DNA from: Syntrophobacterales bacterium
GTDB taxonomy: Bacteria; Desulfobacterota; Syntrophorhabdia; Syntrophorhabdales; WCHB1-27
DNA: 7,142 nucleotides
Direction of reading: 5' to 3'
Assembly (NCBI GenBank): GCA_017881765.1
Contig: JADGQN010000247.1
Coordinates: forward strand, 1-7,142
The translations under genes were made by a program, and so were the position numbers. How positions within the stretch are numbered: the first letter of the stretch is position 1; each line of letters starts with the position of its first letter. The notes beneath the pieces are model-generated. The model saw only the letters and a list, made by a program, of their open reading frames with translations. It was not told where the DNA came from and made no database searches. Below are positions 1-5,301 of this stretch, piece after piece.

Positions 1-1365
1 CAACTCGTCAGGGGTTTCATAGAGTTCGTCGAGATGCCTCTTATACCTGCACATATTCACATAAGTTCTGACGGCCTCTTCCGGGGTGTCGTAGTTCGGG
101 ATGCTGTTCTTAACAAAAATGTGTCTCCCTTCCTGGACGTCTTCTGCCCCCATCCACGTTGCGATGACAGGCTTCCAGGCGTTCTTTGCACTATCGGCCA
201 CCGCTTGCGCAGCCTGGGTTGAGGGGGCGGAGTCCATGGGCACGTAAATAACCAGCACTCCGTCCACCTTGGGGTCACCAAGGCATATGGCGAGTGCTTT
301 AGCGAACCTGTCGACGGTTGCGTCTCCAAGCAGGTCGACAGGATTAGCCTTGCTCCAATAGGGTGGCAAAAATGCGTTGAGTTGCTTCATGCTCTCGTCA
401 GAGAGTTCCGCCAGTTCCCCGCCCAGGTGGATAAGGGCGTCGGTGGCCATCACGCCAGGTCCGCCGGCAGACGTCACTATGGCGAGCCTCGGACCGGCCG
501 GCAACCTTTTCGAATCGAGAACCTCGGCGGCATCGAAGAGCTCCGCTATTTCGCCGACCCTCACGGCACCGGCCCTCCTGAAGGTTGTTTCGTATACCGC
601 GTCGTCCCCGGCCATAGCGCCGGTGTGGGAATGGGCCGCCCTCGCGCTCTGTGCAAATCGGCCCGGCTTCAAAATGATGATAGGTTTGCGGCGGGCGAAC
701 GCCCTGGCTGCACTCATGAATTTTCTCGCGTTGCCCACACCCTCCATGTAGATCAGGATGCTCCTGGTGGCCTCGTCATCTCCCAAGAAATCGATCATGT
801 CGCCAAAGTCGACATCGATCATGGAGCCGAGTGATGCAAACATGCTAAAGCCTATCCCGGCGCTGACCGCCCAATCGAGTATCGCGCTGCCGAGGGCGCC
901 GCTCTGAGAGATGAAAGCGATATTTCCGGCAGGAGGCTTACCCCTGAGAAACGTCGCATTAAAATCCAGGGGAGGCCGTACGAAACCGAGGCAGTTTGGT
1001 CCCAGGATACGCATCCCATATTTTTTCCTGATCCGGTCGATTTCGCCCTCCAGCCGTGTGCCCTCTTCGCCAATCTCCTTGAATCCGGCGGAGATTATTA
1101 CTACCCCCTCTACGCCTGCCTGGCCGCATTCCTCAACCACTTCGGGCACTGAACCGGCAGGAGTTGCCACAACGGCCAGATCCACATGCTCGGGAAGGGC
1201 TGTGACGGTCGGATAACTCTCCACATCCAATACCTTGCTCGCATCAGGGTTTACCGGAAATATCCTCCTCTCCTTTGACCGGAGCAGGTTCTCCAGGATG
1301 GTCCTTCCGACGGCGCCTTCCTTCTCAGTCGCGCCGATCAGGGCGATTGTTTTGGGATTGAACAT
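1..1365 (-). CDS. Acyl-CoA synthetase, NDP-forming (acetyl-CoA synthetase ADP-forming type), partial at 3' end
   Basis: The first 455 residues are visible; the reading frame is open to the left edge. Members of this family interconvert acyl-CoA plus ADP and phosphate with free acid plus ATP, through a phosphohistidine. Seen in order: an N-terminal CoA-binding Rossmann domain (about 1-130, starting FNPKTIALIGAT, with ILGPNCLGF at 120-128), a succinyl-CoA-ligase-like domain (about 145-290, with ISQSGALGSAILDW) and a second ligase domain (about 300-450, with TSAGGPGVMATD). His247 in AAHSHTGAMAG matches the catalytic histidine motif. The ATP-grasp domain, and any GNAT domain as in some relatives, would lie beyond the edge. 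The ATG at 1365 has no clear ribosome binding site. A TTG at 1383, overlapping the mlaC stop and preceded by AAGGTGG, would add six residues (MSRIQA) and give a more usual N-terminus. The gene follows mlaC directly, so it is probably co-transcribed with the mla genes. Substrate is unknown. Confidence 0.9.
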   Translation of the reverse strand, partial: MFNPKTIALIGATEKEGAVGRTILENLLRSKERRIFPVNPDASKVLDVESYPTVTALPEHVDLAVVATPAGSVPEVVEECGQAGVEGVVIISAGFKEIGEEGTRLEGEIDRIRKKYGMRILGPNCLGFVRPPLDFNATFLRGKPPAGNIAFISQSGALGSAILDWAVSAGIGFSMFASLGSMIDVDFGDMIDFLGDDEATRSILIYMEGVGNARKFMSAARAFARRKPIIILKPGRFAQSARAAHSHTGAMAGDDAVYETTFRRAGAVRVGEIAELFDAAEVLDSKRLPAGPRLAIVTSAGGPGVMATDALIHLGGELAELSDESMKQLNAFLPPYWSKANPVDLLGDATVDRFAKALAICLGDPKVDGVLVIYVPMDSAPSTQAAQAVADSAKNAWKPVIATWMGAEDVQEGRHIFVKNSIPNYDTPEEAVRTYVNMCRYKRHLDELYETPDEL

Positions 1366-1379
1366 CGCTTGTATGCGGC

Positions 1380-1973
1380 TCAACTCTTGCCCACCTTCTT
1401 GCGCAGGGTCTCGAGCAGCTTCTCCGGCGGGTTGTTCCCGAGGATCTCCCGGAACTGGGTGCGGTAGTTGTTGATAAGGCTCACCCCCTCGATCACCACG
1501 TCATACACCTTCCATTCATTCTCCTTTTTGAGAACCCTGTAATAAATGGGCACCTGACCGCTCTTTGTGACGACGCTGCTCTGGACCTCCACCGTATCCT
1601 CCGAAAGAGATACCTCCTTGCTGAAGTTGACCTGCTCATTCGTATACGCAGTGATCTTTTCGACATAAGCGTCCTTGAGGATAGTTTTGAAAAGCTCGAC
1701 GAATTCCTTGCGCTGCTCCGGGGTAAACTTGTTCCAGTTGAGCCCCAGCGTCCTTTTCGAAAGTTCCACGAAGTCAAAGAGCTTCTCGGCTGCAGCCGCA
1801 ATTCTCTGCTCTTTCACCTTTTTTCCCGATTCTCCTTGCAGTTTGGGGTCGCGCAGCACGTCGAGCACGCCGCTGACATTGCTCTTGACGGTATCGAGCG
1901 GGACACCTGCAATAGCAGGGAAGGGAACCAGTAACAGCATCAGAAGCATCAATCCGGCCAGCCATTTTTTCAT
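1380..1973 (-). CDS. mlaC: MlaC-type periplasmic phospholipid-binding protein (Ttg2D / toluene-tolerance family)
   Basis: This 197-residue protein fits the MlaC family, periplasmic carriers that shuttle phospholipid between the inner-membrane MlaFED complex and the outer membrane. A signal peptide is clear: a KK n-region, a Leu/Met-rich core and a cleavage site after PAIA (residue 22). The mature part has the family pattern, including TLGLNWNKFTPEQRKEFVELF, then an alternating strand-rich half (VNFSKEVSLSEDTVEVQSSV, IYYRVLKKENEWKVYDVVIEGVSLINNYRTQF) and a C-terminal helix. The VYDVVIEGVSL...YR.QF stretch is highly characteristic. The start at 1973 is chosen because AGGAGG sits 5 nt upstream. 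An in-frame GTG at 1991 would give a six-residue extension ahead of the signal peptide and is unlikely. The gene starts 14 nt after the mlaD stop and belongs to the same operon. There is no lipobox, so it should be soluble. Confidence 0.94.
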   Translation of the reverse strand: MKKWLAGLMLLMLLLVPFPAIAGVPLDTVKSNVSGVLDVLRDPKLQGESGKKVKEQRIAAAAEKLFDFVELSKRTLGLNWNKFTPEQRKEFVELFKTILKDAYVEKITAYTNEQVNFSKEVSLSEDTVEVQSSVVTKSGQVPIYYRVLKKENEWKVYDVVIEGVSLINNYRTQFREILGNNPPEKLLETLRKKVGKS

Positions 1974-1978
1974 GATAT

Positions 1979-1984
1979 CCTCCT
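1979..1984 (-). promoter_or_regulatory. Ribosome binding site of mlaC
   Basis: A perfect AGGAGG on the minus strand lies 5 nt before the ATG at 1973. It decides between this start and the upstream in-frame GTG at 1991, which overlaps the mlaD stop codon. Confidence 0.85.
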
Positions 1985-1987
1985 GGA

Positions 1988-2476
1988 TCACTTGGTAGGT
2001 TTTTCCGGGATCTTGTCAGGTTCTTTCTTTGTGTCCCCGAATGCATACTTGCCTATAAGATCTTCTATATCGGCCGGCACAGAGGTCTGCGTGATCATGC
2101 CGCCCGGTTTCAGGACAATGCCCGCTCCCCCGGGATCGATTTTCACATACTTATCCCCGATGAGTCCGGCGCTTTTGATGGTTGCCGCAGCATCGTCGTA
2201 AACCTTCACGCCTTTGTTGACTTTCATATCGACGACTCCCATCTGTCTCTCAGCGTCTATGCCGAGGTGTATCACGCTGCCTACCTCGATGCCGTAGATT
2301 TCGACTGCGCTGCCGACCCTGAGTCCGGAGACCGATCCGAACCGGGCTTTAAGCGCGTAGGTCTCCTCTCCAAACAGCGAAATCTTGCCGAGCCTCACGG
2401 TCATGTATCCCACGCACAGGAGACCGACCAGCACGAAAACGCCGACAACCGTTTCCATTGAATATTTTTTCATCAT
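1988..2476 (-). CDS. mlaD: MlaD-type MCE-domain protein of the phospholipid ABC transporter
   Basis: This 162-residue protein has one N-terminal membrane anchor (about residues 8-28, METVVGVFVLVGLLCVGYM) followed by a single MCE domain (about 38-117: YALKARFGSVSGLRVGSAVEIYGIEVGSV ending in SAGLIGDKYVKIDPGG, quoted here only as landmarks). MlaD forms a hexameric ring on the periplasmic side of MlaFE and passes lipid to or from MlaC. The segment after the domain, DIEDLIGKYAFG (137-147), resembles the C-terminal helix of Escherichia coli MlaD (known to me as LEDLIGQFLYG). A short Lys/Pro/Glu-rich tail follows. Length is close to the usual single-MCE MlaD, slightly short. Two adjacent ATG codons are possible starts (2476 and 2473). 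The first is 5 nt from a TCCTCC complement (2482-2487) and overlaps the mlaF stop as ATGA, so translation is probably coupled to mlaF. Confidence 0.94.
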   Translation of the reverse strand: MMKKYSMETVVGVFVLVGLLCVGYMTVRLGKISLFGEETYALKARFGSVSGLRVGSAVEIYGIEVGSVIHLGIDAERQMGVVDMKVNKGVKVYDDAAATIKSAGLIGDKYVKIDPGGAGIVLKPGGMITQTSVPADIEDLIGKYAFGDTKKEPDKIPEKPTK

Positions 2477-3723
2477 GCGCTTCCTCCGGAGTCGCCTTCG
2501 TGTGCTGCGACAATCTGTTGTTTTGCTTGCGCTTTTTCGATTATCTGCTCGATCTCGTCAGTGGAAGAGACTTCCGTGATCCCGGCAAGGACGTGGATCT
2601 CCGGAGTCGCTTCCGCACCCATCTTTGCCTGTGCGATAGTCTGAATGCGGGCAAGGGCCTCCTGGTTCAATTCCCGAGCAAAGTCGGCCACCAGCCGCCG
2701 TGCCTTATCAGGGCTCGTGTGGGGGAATATCGTCAGGATCTGATCCCTACGGTGGCGGGCGGAGAAGCCGCCCATGGGTTTGAAACGGCGGTTCGCATAT
2801 TCGCCAAGTGCCCTGAGGACTTCCACGGCGGCCTGCGGTCCCAGCGTCTCGTGCAGCAGCTCGAATTCGACGCTGAAAAGTGCGGCGGAAGCGGTTGATA
2901 TCCCGCCGCTGCCCCACAGCATCGCGGCGTATTGCCCCTTGAACGCCTCCCGGGAAAGCAGACCCGTCAGCTCGTCCTGGAAACCCTCGAGGCTGCGGAG
3001 AAACTCGTCGATCATGGGAAGTTTCAGCCTGACGGCTTCATCGTAGGTCCCTTCAAAGCCGACCGCCCCTTCCCAGAGAATGACAAGCCGATCCGAAATA
3101 AAGAAGACGTCGGGAATGTCATGGCTGATCAGGATGGCGGTAAAACCGAACTTTCTCTTGTAATGGACGATCATGGAGAGGATCATGTTCTTCCGGATAG
3201 GGTCCTGACCCGTGGTCGGCTCGTCAAAGAGTACGATCTTCGGGTCCGTCACCAGGGCCCGCGCCAGGGCCACCCGTTTCTGCATCCCGCCCGAGAGTTC
3301 CGAAGGGTACTTGTCGACCGCTTCGGCGAGTTCCATCTCCTCGACCTTTTTCGCTACCCTTTTATCGATCTCGATCTCACCAAGATTCGTCGTCTGCCGG
3401 AGGGGAAAGGCAACGTTATCGAAGACCGTCATCGAGTCGAGGAGCGCATTGTTCTGGAACAGGTAGGCGACCCCGTTCCTGTAATTCTCCCATTCATTCT
3501 TCTTCATGGCGGCAACGGGCTTGCCGCGAAAGAGGATAGCGCCTTCGTCCGGTTTGAGGAGTCCTATGATATGCTTGAGAAGCACGCTCTTGCCCGTGCC
3601 GCTCTTTCCGATAATCGTCGTAATCTGGTTTTCATAAATTTTGAGGTTGACCTTGTCGAGTACGGTCTTGTCGCCAAAGCGCTTGGTGATGTTTCTGAAT
3701 TCTATTAAAGGGGTTTCGTCCAT
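2473..3723 (-). CDS. mlaF: MlaF-type ABC transporter ATPase with a C-terminal degenerate GGDEF-like domain
   Basis: This 416-residue protein is the ATPase that powers the MlaFED lipid transporter at the inner face of the cytoplasmic membrane. The ATPase domain (about 1-245) is complete: Walker A GKSGTGKS (39-46), Q-loop Gln90, signature LSGGMQ (143-148), Walker B IVLFDEP with Asp167 and Glu168, D-loop region TTGQDP (170-175) and H-loop His201. The LSGGM signature and FQNNALLDSMTV are typical of MlaF/Ttg2A. E. coli MlaF is about 270 residues, so roughly 150 residues are extra. They begin DELTGLLSREAF (250-261), the classic opening of a GGDEF domain, and continue with its expected layout but without catalytic residues. 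The start at 3723 (MDETPLIEFRN) begins the ATPase domain in the usual way; the 44 further in-frame codons upstream lie inside mlaE and are rejected. The mlaE stop is 8 nt upstream and mlaD overlaps by 4 nt. The ribosome binding site is weak, suggesting coupling to mlaE. Confidence 0.93.
   Translation of the reverse strand: MDETPLIEFRNITKRFGDKTVLDKVNLKIYENQITTIIGKSGTGKSVLLKHIIGLLKPDEGAILFRGKPVAAMKKNEWENYRNGVAYLFQNNALLDSMTVFDNVAFPLRQTTNLGEIEIDKRVAKKVEEMELAEAVDKYPSELSGGMQKRVALARALVTDPKIVLFDEPTTGQDPIRKNMILSMIVHYKRKFGFTAILISHDIPDVFFISDRLVILWEGAVGFEGTYDEAVRLKLPMIDEFLRSLEGFQDELTGLLSREAFKGQYAAMLWGSGGISTASAALFSVEFELLHETLGPQAAVEVLRALGEYANRRFKPMGGFSARHRRDQILTIFPHTSPDKARRLVADFARELNQEALARIQTIAQAKMGAEATPEIHVLAGITEVSSTDEIEQIIEKAQAKQQIVAAHEGDSGGSA
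2500..2979 (-). other. Region of mlaF encoding the degenerate GGDEF-like domain
   Basis: Residues about 249-408 of the MlaF protein follow the GGDEF fold pattern. DELTGLLSREAF matches D-LTGL-NR--F. ALFSVEFELLHETLGPQAAVEVL matches the metal-binding strand and the IND--GH--GD-VL helix. ARHRRDQILTIFP (322-334) stands where ARYGGDEF-I-LP is expected, and IHVLAGITEV plus a helix with AQAKQQ fits the closing SIG and AD-A-Y-AK region. Catalytic features are lost: the metal-binding Asp positions read Phe283 and Val285, the Asn is His291, GGDEF reads RRDQI (325-329), and the RxxD inhibitory site reads PMGG. I infer a non-catalytic regulatory or interaction domain. The alignment was made by eye. Confidence 0.72.
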
Positions 3724-3731
3724 GGCCGGGC

Positions 3732-4550
3732 CTACATGAGAAACGACGTTAAGACGTAATCCGAAATGAGGATCATTACACACGAGAGGACGACTGCCGA
3801 GATGGTAGCAAGGCCTACGGCCTTGGCTCCAAAACCGCCGGCCCGCATATGGCAAAAATATCCCTGGAAGCAGCAGACGCAGGAGACGATTGCGGCGAAA
3901 ACCAGGGCTTTGATAAAGCCTCCCCTGACATCCACCATATTCAAGGACGAGTGCACACGGTACAGGTAGGTACCTCCATTTGTCCCCAACAGCAGGACAC
4001 CGGTGATATACCCTCCGATAATGCCGATGAGATCAAAAAAGGCGGTGAGCAAGGGAAAACTGATGATTGAGGCAGCGATCCGCGGGCTGATAAGATACCG
4101 CACGGGATCGACCCTCATCGCGTAGAGGGCATCGACCTGCTCCGAGATGCGAAGGATCCCGATCTCCGCGGCCATGCCGGAGCCGGCACGGGCAGTGATC
4201 ATAATGGCGGTGAGGACCGGCCCCATTTCCCTGACAAGGGAGAGGGATACGGCAGACCCGAGAGCCCCGACAGAGCCAAACGTTACCAAGGTGTAGAAAA
4301 GCTGCAATCCCAGCACCATGCCGGTGAAAAGGCCCACCAGCATTACGATCAAGGACGATGTGGCGCCGATATAGAATACCTGGTTTACGATCTCCCGGAG
4401 TTGCTTTCTTCGGAAGATGTTGATAAAAGCCATGGAAAAGAAAATGGCCATTGCACCGAGATTGCCCAGCAGGCCCAGGGTCCCCCGGCCGATGGGCGTA
4501 AGCAAGGTTATCGGTAGGTTCGAGCTGCGTATGCGGTCGAGGGAAGTCAT
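3732..4550 (-). CDS. mlaE: MlaE-type phospholipid ABC transporter permease
   Basis: This 272-residue multi-pass inner-membrane protein is the permease of the Mla system; two copies with MlaF and a MlaD hexamer form the transporter. The family hallmark REMGPVLTAIMITARAGSGM continues through AAEIGILRISEQVDALYAMRV (107-147) and VRYLISPRIAA (150-160). The C-terminal hallmark GFGAKAVGLATISAVVLS (239-256) precedes a last membrane helix ending in DYVLTSFLM. Hydrophobic segments fall at about 25-45, 63-92, 160-189, 212-232 and 247-270. The N-terminus before the first segment is short, so there is no fused STAS domain, as occurs in some relatives. The ATG at 4550 has AGAGGG about 6 nt upstream. Residues 224-233 carry four cysteines (CVCCFQGYFC), more than I expect for the family. 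The gene starts 18 nt after the lipoprotein stop. Confidence 0.95.
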   Translation of the reverse strand: MTSLDRIRSSNLPITLLTPIGRGTLGLLGNLGAMAIFFSMAFINIFRRKQLREIVNQVFYIGATSSLIVMLVGLFTGMVLGLQLFYTLVTFGSVGALGSAVSLSLVREMGPVLTAIMITARAGSGMAAEIGILRISEQVDALYAMRVDPVRYLISPRIAASIISFPLLTAFFDLIGIIGGYITGVLLLGTNGGTYLYRVHSSLNMVDVRGGFIKALVFAAIVSCVCCFQGYFCHMRAGGFGAKAVGLATISAVVLSCVMILISDYVLTSFLM

Positions 4551-4568
4551 TCTTTTCCCTCTGCGTGC

Positions 4569-4793
4569 CTAATGCCGTTCTTCGTGGTCTCCGCCTTTTT
4601 CTCCGCCCTTGTCGTGCCGTTCACCCTGGTCACGTCCTCCGTCCCTGTCGCGCCCTTCACTCCGGTCATCATGTCCGCCACCCCTGCCATATCCTCCGTC
4701 CCTGTCACGTCCTTCATATCCTCCCCAAAAACATCCTCCAAGCGATACAAGCATCATCACTAATACCACTGTCAACATAACGATTCTCTTCAT
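4569..4793 (-). CDS. Small Gly/Asp/Arg/His-rich lipoprotein, unknown function
   Basis: This 74-residue product has a lipoprotein signal: MKRIVMLTVVLVMMLVSLGGC, with a lipobox LGGC and Cys21 as the probable lipidated residue. The 53-residue mature part is almost entirely Gly, Asp, Arg, Glu and His, probably disordered, and contains the exact eight-residue repeat EGRDRDGG at 27-34 and 46-53. No known domain is recognised. The start at 4793 is chosen over upstream in-frame codons because AGGAG lies 5 nt before it and it gives a proper signal peptide. The stop is only 18 nt from mlaE, and a good -10 element lies about 40 nt upstream of the ATG, so this looks like the first gene of the mla operon. 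Whether it takes part in lipid transport is unknown. Low complexity makes a chance reading frame possible, but signal peptide, ribosome binding site and spacing argue for a real gene. Confidence 0.78.
   Translation of the reverse strand: MKRIVMLTVVLVMMLVSLGGCFWGGYEGRDRDGGYGRGGGHDDRSEGRDRDGGRDQGERHDKGGEKGGDHEERH
4635..4716 (-). repeat. Imperfect 25-bp direct repeat, 57-bp period, inside the lipoprotein gene
   Basis: Positions 4635-4659 and 4692-4716 match at 23 of 25 bases. The offset is 57 bp (19 codons), so the copies stay in frame and encode the repeated EGRDRDGG. This is consistent with internal duplication in a disordered tail. Confidence 0.8.
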
Positions 4794-4830
4794 CTTCTCT
4801 CCTTTCTTTTGTTTGTCGCCAGGCATACGC

Positions 4831-4858
4831 ATTATATGACCCACCCATACGTAAGCAA
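4831..4858 (-). promoter_or_regulatory. Putative sigma-70-type promoter of the lipoprotein-mla operon
   Basis: On the minus strand a perfect TATAAT (4831-4836) follows TTGCTT (4853-4858) with a 16-bp spacer. The -10 is ideal but the -35 matches TTGACA only in its first three bases. Transcription would begin near 4824, giving a leader of about 30 nt before the ATG at 4793. The -35 overlaps the tail of the preceding terminator hairpin. Confidence 0.5.
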
Positions 4859-4891
4859 AGGGCTTCGGCTCTGTGCAGAGTACCGAGGCCC
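4853..4891 (-). terminator. Probable rho-independent terminator after the Pro/Tyr-rich protein gene
   Basis: Read on the minus strand, GGGCCTCGG (4883-4891) pairs with CCGAAGCCC (4860-4868), nine base pairs with one internal G-U or mismatch. The loop contains a nested CTCTG/CAGAG pairing. The stem is followed by TTTGCTT, a modest U tract, and starts 33 nt after the stop codon at 4925. The broken U run lowers confidence. Confidence 0.5.
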
Positions 4892-4924
4892 TGAGCTCTG
4901 TGCCGGTCGACGTAGAGGATTCCC

Positions 4925-5227
4925 CTATCGAATGCGGATGGGGAAGACGAGGCTGATACCCGGCGACTGATACGGGGCCGGGGCGTAGACGACCGGTGGA
5001 GGCGCATAGACAGGCGCTGCGTAATAGCGACGGGGGGGCGGGGGCCGATGATACACAGGCCGGCCGCGCTCGTGACCGCGATCGTACCCTTCGCGCCTGT
5101 CGTTATCTCTGCCGAACGCTGCCGGCGCGATGGATATACCACCGATCATGGAGGCGAAAACGAGCGCCATCACGATCTTGCCGACTGTCGAACTAAACTT
5201 CCTGGCTCGTGTATTCGAGTTTTTCAT
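4925..5227 (-). CDS. Secreted Pro/Tyr-rich envelope protein (PXPV-repeat-like), unknown function
   Basis: This 100-residue protein has an N-terminal signal sequence (Lys/Arg-rich start, core IVMALVFASMIGGISI at about 18-33, probable cleavage after APA near residue 36). A charged stretch follows (GRDNDRREGYDRGHERGR, 39-56). The C-terminal part is rich in Pro, Tyr, Ala and Val (PPPPRRYYAAPVYAPPPVV and YAPAPYQSPG). It ends in ISLVFPIRIR, which looks like a terminal beta strand and recalls small exported PXPV-type proteins of Proteobacteria; this similarity is from memory. The ATG at 5227 has GGAAGG about 5 nt upstream. A longer form from the ATG at 5305 would overlap the preceding stop codon as ATGA, but it would place 26 mostly polar residues before the signal sequence, so I prefer the shorter one. 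It lies 74 nt after the Spy-like gene without an obvious terminator, so the two are probably co-transcribed. Confidence 0.72.
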   Translation of the reverse strand: MKNSNTRARKFSSTVGKIVMALVFASMIGGISIAPAAFGRDNDRREGYDRGHERGRPVYHRPPPPRRYYAAPVYAPPPVVYAPAPYQSPGISLVFPIRIR

Positions 5228-5253
5228 AGTGACCTTCCATTCTTGGAGTGATT

Positions 5254-5271
5254 CCCTATCGCACAATAGGG
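5254..5271 (-). other. Small hairpin between the Spy-like and Pro/Tyr-rich protein genes
   Basis: CCCTAT and ATAGGG form a perfect 6-bp stem around a 6-nt loop. No T run follows on the minus strand, so it does not look like a terminator. It may tune messenger stability or downstream translation, or be incidental. Confidence 0.4.
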
Positions 5272-5301
5272 TTTGCTCTCTTGAAGTTATGGCAGTCGCG
5301 A

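Noticed and set aside
382..834. Plus-strand reading frame of 150 codons opposite the acyl-CoA synthetase gene
   Set aside because: The minus-strand frame encodes continuous conserved synthetase sequence including the catalytic histidine motif, so this is a shadow.
2932..3708. Long plus-strand reading frame (258 codons) antisense to mlaF
   Set aside because: It lies wholly opposite a gene with complete ABC ATPase motifs, has no recognisable domain or signal, and its composition reflects the codon use of the other strand.
3724..3855. N-terminal extension of MlaF by 44 residues
   Set aside because: It would lie inside mlaE, contains no family sequence, and the ATPase domain begins normally right after the ATG at 3723.
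4635..4716. Possible CRISPR-like repeats
   Set aside because: Only two imperfect copies occur, both in frame inside a coding region; they explain a protein repeat and there is no spacer array.
4547..4750. Alternative minus-strand frame with Thr/Gly/Glu/Asp repeats within the lipoprotein gene
   Set aside because: Its repeats are the same 57-bp-period DNA repeat read in another frame. It has no signal peptide, whereas the chosen frame has a lipoprotein signal and a ribosome binding site.
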